64,000 bases of DNA, from positions 16,698,420-16,762,419 of the forward strand of contig OX422183.1 in assembly GCA_949130485.1 (NCBI GenBank). Reading direction: 5' to 3'. The stretch is from Agelas oroides. Taxonomy: Eukaryota > Porifera > Demospongiae > Agelasida > Agelasidae. A program made the position numbers and the translations under genes. Below are positions 1-11,499 of the stretch, piece by piece. The notes under the pieces were generated by a model. The model was not told the origin of the DNA, searched no databases, and saw only the letters and a list, made by a program, of their open reading frames with translations. Positions within the stretch are counted from its first letter, which is position 1. Every line of letters starts with the position of its first letter.

Positions 1-98
<98 letters not shown>
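1..98. repeat. (CA)n microsatellite
   Basis: A pure CA dinucleotide run of 49 units starts at the window edge, so its true length is unknown. It decays into CAAA-type units just after position 98. Confidence 0.98.
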
Positions 99-99
<1 letters not shown>

Positions 100-352
100 C
101 CAAACAAACCGACACACACCACCATTCCCCAAAATTTAGGAATTTAGACTTCAAAGTCACTCAGGCTCCTACTCCTTGTTAGTGCTACTATGGACAGACC
201 AAACATCACCAATATCAGGGTAATTTGTGGTCCCCAGGGAGTGTTGCTTGCAGTACTAAATTCCCAGAAGTGCCAGGGACTATTGTTCATACTTGCTTTG
301 ATAAGAACATGTCTGGGTGCAACTACAACGCCTCTGCAGTGACTTCACAAGT

Positions 353-440
353 GTTGTTAACCATCGGCGCGCATGCGCAGCGAGGGTTACAGTACTTTGT
401 TTATCTGTCTGTCTGTCTGTATGTATGTATGTATGTCTGT
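353..440. repeat. GC-rich hairpin repeat plus TCTG/TATG microsatellite
   Basis: A GC-rich core (CGCGCATGCGCAGCGAGGG) lies at about 365-388 and is followed by TCTG and TATG tetranucleotides at 403-440. The same core recurs at 60,104-60,137, where it forms a clear stem with GTAACCC/GGGTTAC arms. It is therefore a dispersed repeat. Confidence 0.7.
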
Positions 441-495
441 TACAACTAGCTTGGCTCACCTGGTGGCTAAATCTCTGAAGTTTGGACACAGATAG

Positions 496-747
496 GCTTC
501 AAACCGAACGAGGATGTGTTTAAATTGAGCCGATTTCGCCAACAACGTTTCGTTCAAGAGTTATGCTGCGATTCGTTTGCTACGGCGAGCGCTAGTCGGC
601 CATATTCTAGTCTGAGAACGAGTTCACACGCCCTGGTCTGGGATCCTGCCCCGGGATTACAGCGCAACGAATCGCAGCATAACTCTTGAACGAAACGTTC
701 TTGGCGAAATCGGCTCAATTTAAACACATCCTCGTTCGGTTTGAAGC
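496..747. mobile_element. MITE with 82-bp terminal inverted repeats
   Basis: The left arm 496-577 is the reverse complement of 666-747 with a single visible mismatch. The arms begin GCTTCAAACCGAACGAGG. The 88-bp interior has no coding content. No transposase is present, so this is a non-autonomous element. I could not define its target duplication. Confidence 0.9.
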
Positions 748-751
748 ATAT

Positions 752-819
752 ATGGTCAATACTGCTACAACATGTATGTACATGCATGGTCAATACTGCT
801 ACAATATGTATGTACAGGC
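752..819. repeat. Tandem duplication of a 34-bp unit
   Basis: Two near-identical copies of a unit beginning ATGGTCAATACTGCTACAA lie at 752 and 786, immediately outside the preceding MITE. Confidence 0.85.
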
Positions 820-1164
820 ATGGTACATATCCAGGATTACCAGGGAATGTCCCACAGATTCCCTACTCACTACACATGCTCACTACATTAGGGAGGGGTT
901 TGTTGGGGCAAGGTAAGGACAACTTGGGACACTGTTATCCTGTACGACTTTGTGTAGTCTCAGCTAGCTATCTAGTGTACCATCATACCACATGAATTTC
1001 CTTTGCGTACTTAGCTATGTCTTGTGACTCTGCATTAATACTATGCGCCGAGGGTTAAGCACTTCAGTGCTCTTCATTTGATAAGAAGTCATTTGTTAGG
1101 CAAATACACTCTAGTATTAGTCCGTTTCCAAGACCTCTACCCAACTACAGGAGTTGGGCACATT

Positions 1165-1506
1165 CTCCATGTACCGTTCCTTACAATACATCATCGTTAC
1201 GTCACGTACAGTTGTTGTTCTTAGGCCATGAACGTCGCAGCTACCGTTAACATGCAAGATGAAGGTGTTTGTCACTTTTAACACGGCCAAAAAAAAAAAA
1301 AGAAGTGAAAAATTCCATTCCCTGGCCCTAGCCCTAACCTTAACCCTAACTGTAACACTAAGCCCTAACCATTCGGCTACGAGGGACTGCTGACGACGGT
1401 GGTGCACTGCACTGCTTTAACACACCAACCAACATTACAATATAATATTACACGACATAAAGTACATGATGTAAAGATGACGTATTCTAAGGAACGGTAC
1501 ATGAAG
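1165..1506. mobile_element. Possible degenerate inverted-repeat element
   Basis: Positions 1165-1206 and 1465-1506 are inverted copies with about 36 of 42 matching bases, sharing CATGTACCGTTCCTTA. The interior holds a poly-A stretch and a telomere-like tract. There is no target duplication or coding sequence to confirm that it is a transposon. Confidence 0.45.
1324..1370. repeat. Interstitial telomere-like CCCTAA tract
   Basis: This is a degenerate series of CCCTAA/CCTTAA/CCCTAAC units, about seven in all, matching the metazoan telomere hexamer on the complementary strand. The units are imperfect and the tract lies far from any visible chromosome end. Confidence 0.7.
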
Positions 1507-2155
1507 AATAACCCCTGTTACGTGCATACGCACATGCGTAGCAATAAATTAAGATATTGTAATTCCTAATTGAACGTATATATGCGCATGTGCTATTCAT
1601 TTTGAACTTTGAACTCGGCTGATATGGTACTAGTTATCGAACATTTTTGTAACCAAAAAATGTGGAGACTGATTTACAACTAGCTAAGACAGTGAAACTA
1701 CGCAAAAATACCGTACGAAGAGCAACTCGAAGCAGTTTTTGCAATATCGCCTTCTGTTGCAACGTTACAGCCCGTTGTTTCAAGGATACTTGGTAAGATG
1801 GTAGGTTTTTCTCATTCTATTTCGAGTACCATTTACCATATATAGCTGCAAAAACTTTTCGAGCCACCCTAGAGTTCATTAATGCGCATCTTCAACAGTG
1901 AGATTAAGTCGCTAGCATACTTCGTACTGTAGATTTTTGGTTAATAGTCCGCAGGGACACCTGTGTGCTTACTATGGCTACAAAGTGAGCTACTTCAACA
2001 GATTTTCCCGTACACATTCACTACCCTCCCTGCTTCATATTCAGTAGGTTTTGTTGTGCTGGGATGAATTCTGTACGAGAAATTTTATGTTGATATATTT
2101 CATAAACCACGCCCATGGGGACTATCCCGCCACCTTAACTGGGCTGTCTACTTAC
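1507..2155. other. No recognisable gene
   Basis: AT-rich sequence without a long open frame, splice-bounded exon or clear repeat arms. I see nothing functional here. Confidence 0.6.
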
Positions 2156-2159
2156 TTCC

Positions 2160-2345
2160 AGCCAAGTTGTGGACAAATTCAGACAAAGTATCTTCACAAG
2201 ATATAAGGAGTGTATAATAAATTGCTGCATGAGGGAATGTGGCTGTCTACGCATCTGGTTCATTAATACAACCTTGTGTGGGGAGATCAAAGGTTCTGTC
2301 CACTCACTTAATAACGTACTAGGTATATGCATGCGCATGATGTGC
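2160..2345. repeat. Dispersed repeat, related to 9,115-9,235
   Basis: The stretch TTGCTGCATGAGGGAATGTG followed by GGATCAAAGGTTCTGTC-like sequence is shared, with divergence, with positions 9,115-9,235. That second copy abuts the 78-bp minisatellite and supplies sequence resembling its unit. Confidence 0.65.
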
Positions 2346-2639
2346 GCAGAGCACGTAGGAAGTTGGTGGTGGACGTCTGGACAGAAATTATGGCAAAGCG
2401 TGGTCTTGACGAAGTCGACGATTTTGAGGACGTGAGTGGAGTTACTTGTGCATCACCCAACGCAAAGCTGTGAGGTGTCGTGCGAAGCATTTCTCCAATG
2501 AAAAAGAGTAAGATGTGCACGTATTTCAATGGGGAAATTAGTGATGGAAAGTCAACGATGTGACTATTCGGATTTGATAGTAGCATGTGAAGGAAGCTCG
2601 TTGAGGGAGGCAGTGGCACTACACTTGCGCTGTCGAATT

Positions 2640-4111
2640 GTGAAGTGAGAAATTCTCGTCATACCTCTGCTCTGGGGTCTCCTGCGCACGACGATCCGCT
2701 GCCCTTCTAGACAATCTGCTCTGTCCGTGGAAGACAGTTAACTGTTAATATAATTTGCAATAAGTATATTCTAGTTAAGCCGTGTTTTTAATGGCCAAAA
2801 TTACCTCTAGCTGCTATATGGTTCTCATTGCCCTCGGCATCATTCCAACCTGTTTATGCAAGCTCACCTCTGTTGTGTAGTCTCCCTACTACGATGCCGT
2901 GCTGTTCTCTGTCTATCCTGTTCACGGGCCGTCAGCGAGCGAAGTGAATCGCTTTGTTGCTGGCGCGCAAGTCTTCTCCTTTCACAGTCGTACTGTCGTC
3001 TTTCATCACTTAACTCTTTGTATGCGATGGGCACTTAGTGCCCACGTAATGCTTCCGCGCTACGCAACGGGCACATTTATGTGCCCTCTGACATCGTATA
3101 ATCTTACGGGGTAAATAGCGAAGCCAAGCGAGCTTTTGGGGTAAATCCCTGCCTGTTGAGTAGTAATAAGTGTAGACCACACCTTTCCACTTACATCACC
3201 CCGCGGGGAAGGCAGGAAGGGGCGGTGCTAGTTCGTGATCATTCGTGAATTACAAGAAGGCGGTCAAACGCGAAGCTTTTTCTTGGACACAGGGAACAAG
3301 CGGCTTCTAGGTTTCACATAAGGCAGGAGTACTAACTTCAAATAACTTGGAAATAGACTTGGGGTGTCAGAGCTGTACACAGAAAATGAGAAAATTGGCA
3401 CCGTTTCAAATTGCTGGTAAGCTACGAGGTACACCTACAGATAATGGCTTCAAACAGGTACAAATCGCTTACCTAGCTGTGATCAGCAACTTAGAAAGAC
3501 TAGTCCCGCTTAGTTACACGCTATCTATGCAAATCAGACCGCTGGCAAACCCTAGTGCTTGCTTGGCAACGCTTGGCACTTTGACCTCAGACTAATTTCC
3601 GTGTTAATAAACGGTGATGTGTGAATGATTTCTGCGTGCAAAGAGTTAAACGTCTTCTGTACCTCTGGACGCGTTCTCTGGCCTGGCGTCATCGTCTCTC
3701 CTCTATGTCTTCCATTGTATCATGGGCTCAATCGCACCAAGAGGGGCATGTGCCGGAGGGTACGTAAACTATACATAAACTCGTATACTTCAGTCGTAAA
3801 CCCGTTACGGACAAACATACATACAAACATACATACAAGCGCAACCTCAGACCAAGGCCCCATAAGCACCCGCCGCACCTGCATGATTATGTGTTTCAGG
3901 CTAAGGCGTTCGGAAACTAGCTGGGACCAGGCAACAGCGCTTGGATTTGTACTATTCATGACATGTACTAGCTGGAACCAGGCAAAACCGGTTGGATAAT
4001 CAAGGTTGTTTTACTATTTGTGCCATATGCAAAATATGAAAACAGCAGTGAGCTGCTCACCCCAGGATGACTAAGCACCTCCCTAGTGATACATTGTCCC
4101 ACCTCTAAACA
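2640..4111. other. No gene; two short perfect palindromes
   Basis: There is no convincing exon. Two close palindromes, TGGGCACTTAGTGCCCA (3028-3044) and a GGGCACAT...ATGTGCCC hairpin (about 3070-3087), lie 25 bp apart. A stretch at about 3912-4000 (ACTAGCTGGGACCAGGCAA) is repeated in diverged form near 33,178. Confidence 0.55.
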
Positions 4112-4417
4112 TAGTCTCGTGCCCAGCCCACACGCACTCCCAGTGAGAATCGGTCTGGTAAACAAAGTCGATTTTCTTGGGCTTATTCCCCAAAAGTGGT
4201 AAGGACCAATGAGATTGCGAGATCAGTAATTATTACGTAGCACTTCCCTTACAACAGTAAAATGTTTTATCTCTACTCGGGTATCCATACCTTTTTTTGA
4301 GTGGGTTTGGCGTTAAATGTTGCTAGGTGACACTGTCACAAAAGTGTGCGCTAGCCCAAGAAATTTGACTTGGTTCACCAGACCGTTTCCCCTCGGGAGA
4401 GGGTGGGGACGAGATTA
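4112..4417. mobile_element. TAGTCTCGT-family MITE, 306 bp
   Basis: The termini are TAGTCTCGTGCCCAG and, inverted, TAATCTCGTCCCCA. Subterminal inverted similarity reaches about 70 bp and includes CTTGGGCT. A 9-bp flanking direct repeat (CTCTAAACA / TTCTAAACA, 8 of 9 identical) marks the insertion. There is no coding content. Confidence 0.8.
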
Positions 4418-4619
4418 TTCTAAACACAGGCTACCGCACTGGCTTAAGTACGCCTATGTACCTGGCAAACACCATTAGTAACACCAATAATGTGTTACAA
4501 TGTCAACACAAAATTTGCTCCAAAACCCCAACTGTTCATGAATATGAAACACTATGCTAGTGCCATCATGCACCTAAACAATGTGTATCAGACTCTCTGT
4601 CCTTCTCCTCCCCCGAGAG

Positions 4620-4880
4620 CCTGGGATTGAGGCTATCCATGTTTAAGTTTGGACAGAACATGTGGCACATAAATTCTGTTATGTATTTCAACTACATTAC
4701 CATGTTACAAGTGCTGAACTTCTGTTCAGAGCAGGGCTCATATTTGCTGTGTCGGTGCGTCAGTATCTGGTTTGGCTACAAAGTACATATGAGCCACACC
4801 CTTAACAAAAAAAAATATCCAACCATGTATTGAACATGTAAACAGCACAATCATGTTTGATCTCTACCTGGGATGCCAGA
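4620..4880. mobile_element. Diverged copy of the 5.9-kb MITE
   Basis: It shares ACTACATTACCATGTTACAAGTGCTG, GCAGGGCTCAT..., an inverted ATGAGCC...CCTTAAC arm, and the end TCTCTACCTGGGATGCCA with the element at 5904-6170. Divergence is clearly greater, so this is an older insertion. Confidence 0.6.
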
Positions 4881-5903
4881 TACACATCAAAGGAATCCAC
4901 CCATAGTGCTGAATAAATGGGTACTCACCCAACCAGACCCCCAAGTCATGTGACTTCCAGGGACTTCCCCAGGGACTTCCCCACAATGTCCTTTAGCAAA
5001 GCTTTCCCCAGAGGGAACAGAGGTGCAAAGGACAAATAGTTCCTGTCCTGGTATTTTTGAAACCCCTAGGAACCCACTGCCATATATACTCCACACCCAT
5101 TCCCTTCATGTTATTAAAGTTCAAAGAATTGGTTGCTAAGCAACATCCAACCAATATGAATACTCTCAAAACATAGCAAATCTTTGAGCTTACAGTGGAA
5201 TGAGTAGAAGTGAAAATAGGTGTGGCAGTGGCTTGGTAGGGGTAACGTCAAACAAATAAGTTGCATTCCCCAGATGGAACCTACTTGTTCACCCACACAC
5301 CTTATCCAAATGTACTGGCTTTTCCCAAAACTATATAGACTTTAGTAACCACATGCAGATTGATTACAAGAAGCCACTCAGAAAGAGTTATTAACTAGAT
5401 GGCTACTAGGTGAATGCAGGACAAGTGTGATCTTGGGATCACCACATGTGTATATTGTAAATAATTCCACAAACCCACCATGACATGCATGTAAATTTTG
5501 CATGCATACTGTCCACACATGCACACAAATTGTACAATTCAAGAACCTAGCTCCTAGAACCTAGAAATGTCTCCTATCTGAGCTTGTATTTCATGCAGAG
5601 TCAAAGGTACTCCAATTGTGCATCAATGACTGAAGCAGATAATGACATCAATCAGCACAATAGCTGTTCCTGCCTGCTATCTATAACTGTGCTCAGCATA
5701 AAACACACAACAATAAAGTGTTTCTCTGACTTCATTCCTTCCGTGCCCACCCCTTTCTTCTATGGCTATGTCATGGAGGTTACTAATGGAATGGCAAACA
5801 AATTCCAGGTTTGGGAACAAGTACTAAACTAGTATCTTGGAACACATACATACATACATGGCAATTTATGAGCTTGAGTTGGAGTACTAACACAAGGGCA
5901 TAT

Positions 5904-6170
5904 ATATGTGGCAGTCCCGGGTAGAAATCGAACATTATTCCCTTGCGTATTTTGAGTGCGTTACCATGTTTGAAGTGCTATAGCGCAAAACTTCCATTAA
6001 GGGTGGGGCTCATACGCGCAGCAAAGATGCATGGATACCTGATAAGTCTACGTAGCATGTATGAGCCCCGCTCTTAATGGAAGTTCTGTGCTACAGTGCT
6101 TTGAACGCAGTAACATGGTCGAAATACGCAACGGAATAATGTTCGATATCTACCCGGGACTGCCACATAT
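5904..6170. mobile_element. MITE with about 100-bp terminal inverted repeats
   Basis: The ends ATATGTGGCAGTCCCGGGTA and its inverse at 6151-6170 continue inward for about 100 bp, sharing TTCCATTAAG(G/A)G and the GGGGCTCAT/ATGAGCCCC arms. It is inserted in block copy 1; the equivalent site in copy 2 lacks it. It is non-coding. Confidence 0.88.
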
Positions 6171-7390
6171 ACTGTAGTCTCACAAAACAACACCCACACC
6201 CTCTTTCTGGCCCAATTTCCCGCATATAGGGTCAATTTTTACTATAATGAGTGCCCACCCTGTGGTGAGATTCACATAACCAAAGAGAAGCATAACTTCA
6301 AGCACTGCACATATTTGTGGTAAAAAGACTTTACCAACGGTTATTACAAGGTGGCTTTGTCATCGATAATGCGGTCTGTCGCACTTGCTGTCTACACCAT
6401 GATTACAATTGCATGTTGCCATTTAGAGTGCTGCATGGTTACAGGACTTGACCTTCAAATCCTGGTGGCTCCGTACTATGTTGTTTTTCGTCCAATAATT
6501 TTGCTGTCAACCCCAGGAGGATGATAGAATCGAGAGGTCAAGTCGTATGGGCACTCTTTCATGATTCAATACAGGAACACTTGAAAGAGCACCCGCCCCC
6601 TCTTTGGCAGATGTGTAAGGTGCTCTGCCCTATGGATACTCTTTTTTGTGAGACTGCGGTACATGTATCTACCTCCCACCCCCATGTCTCAAAATGTGCA
6701 TAACCAGTTTTACTCCCAGAGAGATTATTGTCAGAATACAACACTACAAATAATTAGTGAACAAAAATGCTTAAAACGCACTAAAAAAGCCACTTCAGCT
6801 ACTTTCGGGTACCTGTATAATCTAAACACAGGCCACTAGATAAACATGGAGCACATTAAACCTCCTGACAATGCACAAAAAGCCTGTTTTACCTGCTATA
6901 ACAAACCAGCCGCCAAACTAGTACACAAATACCGTCACTTTGTGGTTGAATTACATGCTGTGATCAGTTTGTTGACTTTTGCAACTTGTTTGACTACAGA
7001 AATAGGTGAATACAGTAGGAAATAGGCAATAGTGAAATGGGCAGTGGCTCTTATACAAAGGTATGCACTCAGGAAACTATGATCATATATAGTATTTTCA
7101 ACTTGCAAAGGTCTGTAGTCACCCAAGCACAAAACAGGAAGACCTAATAAGCATATGTGCCTCTCACACAGAGCATACTGAAATGGATTAGTCAGTCTTT
7201 GGTGACATCCAGGCTTCTAACTTCTGAATGGTGCATGATGCAACAGCATCTTGGTGCAGGTATGCATTATCCTGTTTACATACTGCATCAAACTGAAAGT
7301 GGCCAACCAGGTCAGTAATATTGCTGAAGGCAAATGTGGCCACATCCTGTGAAAACCATCCCCTGAAGGCCTAGCCAGAATCCTGTTCAC

Positions 7391-7446
7391 AGCATGTGAC
7401 AGTGTGAAGCATGTGACAGTGTGAAGCATGTGACAGTGTGAAGCAC
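7391..7446. repeat. 17-bp tandem repeat, about 3 copies
   Basis: Units of AGCATGTGACAGTGTGA occur back to back three times within block copy 1. Confidence 0.9.
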
Positions 7447-7544
7447 AGTACCGAAAACGAGCTAGCACTTTGTGTCTCACGCTCATGGAATATAGTTATG
7501 AGAAGTGTGTCACTCTGTTGCTAGTGAGCAAGTCTTCACTGTCC

Positions 7545-9060
7545 TAGACAGCTACATATACATAGAATTAGACTCTCAATTGTAGCATCAGCAAGACCAA
7601 GAGACATGGTGGCTGCCAATACAAATACTCAAATTTGTAGAAAGTTCAGGAACTCCTGAGAGCTTACATGGTCATGTGGTCTCCATGTGGTATTTTGTTG
7701 ACTCAATTAACTACAGAAGTAGACCCACTATTATGGAAACCCTTTCACATGTTCGTATTCAAATTCACTTAACTGATGAATGTAACCTGTTACCTAGGCA
7801 ACATATAAAAATGTTGCTCATATCATGATGTTGGTGTCAGGCTATATACACCCAACACAAATGTATAAAACAACCACCCTCCAAGGGAGGCGTATAACTA
7901 TTAATCATACAATAGCAAAATAAAGTGTGGGGCTCGCTCCAGCTCACCCGAGTAAGCCTCTTTCCAACACATATACTCAACTACAATTTGCAGTTACTTT
8001 TCAGTATGAAAAGCTTACAACTGCAGGTGACAACGACTCTATTGAAGTATGGGGGTTGAGGCAGGGTTCATACTGTCTACTGTACCTGACTGAGTGGGCG
8101 AGGGAGATACAATACAGGTGGTGGATCAGTTCATGTAACATACAATTTGTAAACATAACAGCAAAACAACACATACAACACAATAACCATTCGACATGAC
8201 TGCGATCACAAGCACACCTGCAGGCAGGGATCTTGCAAGAAATCAATTTTCCATAATGCAACAGGCAAGTATGTCCTGTTTACATCCCGTAATGGAAATC
8301 TTAACCGATTATACGCGAGATTAAATGGAATGCAATTAACCTCAAACGCGGAAATAGATTAACTTCACGTGATGTCAATTTTTACAAAGCTTTTTTCCAA
8401 GGATTAAAGCATCAGGGAAGCCAAACGAACCTCTACAGAGTGAAACAAGGGACAGAAAAAGGATTATTCTGAACCTAGATATGTTTTCTGAAGTTGTATG
8501 TAACCGGTTTACGGAGAACATTTAATCACCTTCCGTGTGTTGTGTGTACTGTCTTTGGTTTTGCTCGTTGATTAACAAGGCACAACTCGAGATCTGTCTT
8601 GATATTTATGAAGCCCAAGAGACGTTGTACCTCCGTAGTTAGTGCTGTGCCTCTGCTTATTGCTGTTGAGAAGTAAACGTGGCTAATGAGTCGTTTTCTC
8701 AATCGAGGAGATTGACAACCACCCAGGCTGTTATCGCTCACTATGCTCCGCCCCTTGAGGGCTTCTGGACTAACCCACTTGTAGTAGTAGGGGAAGCCCC
8801 AAGCTTATCACAGAGCCGCCAATTGGCATCTATCACGTTTCGTGACGTGTGTGTATGACGCCAAATGGCGTCTACCACATATAATCGGTTAAGTGGGAAG
8901 ACTGCAGGTCAGTGGTGGGCAGGATTTGGGCCAAATGGTGCTCTTACCTAATTTATCACATCCAAATAGCACTGAAATTAATGCAAAACTAAAGGTCTAG
9001 CGAGAACCCTCCCAGCAAGGCACACCCAACTAGTCTAAATTTTCACTGCATGGATATATA
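7545..9060. other. No recognisable gene
   Basis: A motif near 7,927 (GGGGCTCGCTCCAGCTC) recalls the repeat ends at 17.6 and 18.2 kb. Positions 8,800-8,880 contain two CCAAATGGCGTCTA-like stretches in opposite contexts. No exon is supported. Confidence 0.5.
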
Positions 9061-9114
9061 CATTGGGTCATGCACATGGCGGTATATCAGGCTGTTCCAT
9101 GTGCTACGTATTTC

Positions 9115-9235
9115 TACACAAGTCAACAAGTAAAAGAATTAGTAATTTGCTGCATGAGTGAATGTGGGCATCTACAAATTATTGTGATGTGTGGGTGGAT
9201 CAAAGGTTCTGTCAATTCACTTACGTTCACTGTAC
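9115..9235. repeat. Dispersed repeat flanking the 78-bp minisatellite
   Basis: A diverged copy of 2,160-2,345. Its last part, AAAGGTTCTGTCAATTCACTTACG, runs directly into the first minisatellite unit, which suggests that the tandem array grew out of this element's end. Confidence 0.6.
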
Positions 9236-10929
9236 AAGCTATGCAGTACAATAAAGAATGAACAATACTGAGCACACAGTACAGTTCTGTCCATTCACTT
9301 ACGTTCACTGTACAAGCTATGCAGTACGATAAAGAATGAACAATACTGAGCACACAGTACAGTTCTGTCCATTCACTTACGTTCACTGTACAAGCTATGC
9401 AGTACAATAAAGAATGAACAATACTGAGCACACAGTACAGTTCTGACCATTCACTTACGTTCACTGTACAAGCTATGCAGTACGATAAAGAATGAACAAT
9501 ACTGAGCACACAGTACAGTTCTGTCCATTCACTTACGTTCACTGTACAAGCTATGCAGTACGATAAAGAATGAACAATACTGAGCACACAGTACAGTTCT
9601 GTCCATTCACTTACGTTCACTGTACAAGCTATGCAGTACGATAAAGAATGAACAATACTGAGCACACAGTACAGTTCTGACAATTCACTTACGTTTACTG
9701 TACAAGCTATGCAGTACGATAAAGAATGAACAATACTGAGCACACAGTACAGTTCTGTCCATTCACTTACGTTTACTGTACAAGCTATGCAGTACGATAA
9801 AGAATGAACAATACTGAGCACACAGTACAGTTCTGTCCATTCACTTACGTTTACTGTACAAGCTATGCAGTACGATAAAGAATGAACAATACTGAGCACA
9901 CAGTACAGTTCTGACCATTCACTTACGTTTACTGTACAAGCTATGCAGTACGATAAAGAATGAACAATACTGAGCACACAGTACAGTTCTGACCATTCAC
10001 TTACGTTCACTGTACAAGCTATGCAGTACGATAAAGAATGAACAATACTGAGCACACAGTACAGTTCTGTCCATTCACTTACGTTCACTGTACAAGCTAT
10101 GCAGTACAATAAAGAATGAACAATACTGAGCACACAGTACAGTTCTGTCCATTCACTTACGTTCACTGTACAAGCTATGCAGTACGATAAAGAATGAACA
10201 ATACTGAGCACACAGTACAGTTCTGTCCATTCACTTACGTTCACTGTACAAGCTATGCAGTACGATAAAGAATGAACAATACTGAGCACACAGTACAGTT
10301 CTGTCCATTCACTTACGTTCACTGTACAAGCTATGCAGTACGATAAAGAATGAACAATACTGAGCACACAGTACAGTTCTGACCATTCACTTACGTTTAC
10401 TGTACAAGCTATGCAGTACGATAAAGAATGAACAATACTGAGCACACAGTACAGTTCTGTCCATTCACTTACGTTTACTGTACAAGCTATGCAGTACGAT
10501 AAAGAATGAACAATACTGAGCACACAGTACAGTTCTGTCCATTCACTTACGTTTACTGTACAAGCTATGCAGTACGATAAAGAATGAACAATACTGAGCA
10601 CACAGTACAGTTCTGACCATTCACTTACGTTTACTGTACAAGCTATGCAGTACGATAAAGAATGAACAATACTGAGCACACAGTACAGTTCTGACCATTC
10701 ACTTACGTTTACTGTACAAGCTATGCAGTACGATAAAGAATGAACAATACTGAGCACACAGTACAGTTCTGTCCATTCACTTACGTTCACTGTACAAGCT
10801 ATGCAGTACGATAAAGAATGAACAATACTGAGCACACAGTACAGTTCTGTCCATTCACTTACGTTCACTGTACAAGCAGTACAATAAAGAATGAACAATA
10901 CTGAGCACACAGTACAGTTCAACATGACA
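9205..10929. repeat. 78-bp minisatellite, about 22 units, with 702-bp higher-order repeat
   Basis: Unit starts (AGTTCTG) fall at 9283, 9361, 9439 and so on every 78 bp to 10,843. The last unit lacks 5 bases. Variant sites (CTGTCC/CTGACC, ACGTTC/ACGTTT, ACGAT/ACAAT) repeat with a nine-unit rhythm: the units from 9361 and those from 10,063 largely match in order. Because 78 is divisible by 3, the minus strand stays open for about 600 codons as a 26-residue periodic frame. I regard that as a by-product of the period, since codon choice shows no constraint and no start, splice or poly(A) context supports a gene. Confidence 0.97.
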
Positions 10930-11067
10930 GGCAACTACCCTCGAGTAGAGTCTCAAGATTGACAAGTTAGTGTGAGGCAAATCATGGACATGGCAATAAG
11001 TGAAAGAACCGGCAAATAGACGTTGCATCATACAACAAAAATATAACAGTACAAACTTGCTAAACAC

Positions 11068-11378
11068 TAGTCTCGTGCCCAGCCCCCCCCCCCCCCCCCC
11101 AACAAGGAGAGACTCTGGTGACATTCGGCTGCTTCCTCGGGCTTTGTTGTATGCATTGCTGCGAACTGATAACAAATTTACGTGCCAAAAAAGTGTTGTG
11201 CCATTGTGCTGAAGTAGCCAAGGAAGTCAGGTGTTACACTACAGATTGTGTTTTCTGCAATGTGATTGGCAGAGGGATATTTCTCTCCAGAAAGCAATCA
11301 ACGTTAATGAAGCCCAAGGGATTGGCCAAACGTCACCAGACCCTCTTCTCTCATGGGTGGGGTCTGGGCAGGAGACTA
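11068..11378. mobile_element. TAGTCTCGT-family MITE, 311 bp, 8-bp target duplication
   Basis: Starts TAGTCTCGTGCCCAGCC and ends with the inverse (GGTCTGGGCAGGAGACTA). It is flanked on both sides by CTAAACAC (11060-11067 and 11379-11386). It contains a run of about 18 C and a GACTCTGGTGACATTCGGC segment shared with the copy at 20,483. The sequence CACCAGACCCTCTTCTC near the right end mirrors the left. Confidence 0.9.
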
Positions 11379-11499
11379 CTAAACACATTGGCTTATATAG
11401 ACCCACCCAGGATACTGGCAGTGGTATAGTACCTGTATGTGTGAGTACCACTACCAGCATCCATGTAGGTGTGAGTTTGTCAGGTGGTACATTACTACA

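Larger units (their letters stand above)
4840..7540. repeat. Long dispersed block, copy 1
   Basis: Collinear with 12,790-16,740. Shared landmarks in order are the CTACCTGG.ATGCCAGATAC end, AGGGACT(T/C)(C)CCC, GAAGTGAAAATAGGTGTGGCAGTGG, ACAAGAAGCCACTCAGAA, TGCATGCATACTGTCCACAC-like sequence, TTTCTTC...TGGAGGT, TGCGGTC(T/C)GTCGCACTTG, and ATAAACATGGAGCACATTAAACC. Partial copies also occur at about 20,280-20,440 and, inverted, at about 36,040-36,215. It looks like a large transposable element or a duplicated block. I found no intact coding frame in it. Confidence 0.7.

Noticed and set aside
9283..10929. Regularly spaced repeats resembling a CRISPR array
   Set aside because: The whole 78-bp unit is repeated without unique spacers, and the genome is eukaryotic. 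The 50-, 29- and 66-bp arrays fail for the same reason.
9123..10934. A 603-codon minus-strand open frame with 26-residue periodicity
   Set aside because: It coincides exactly with the 78-bp tandem array; any array with a period divisible by 3 and no stop in the unit stays open. There is no ATG context, splice site or poly(A) signal, and unit variants look random with respect to codon position.
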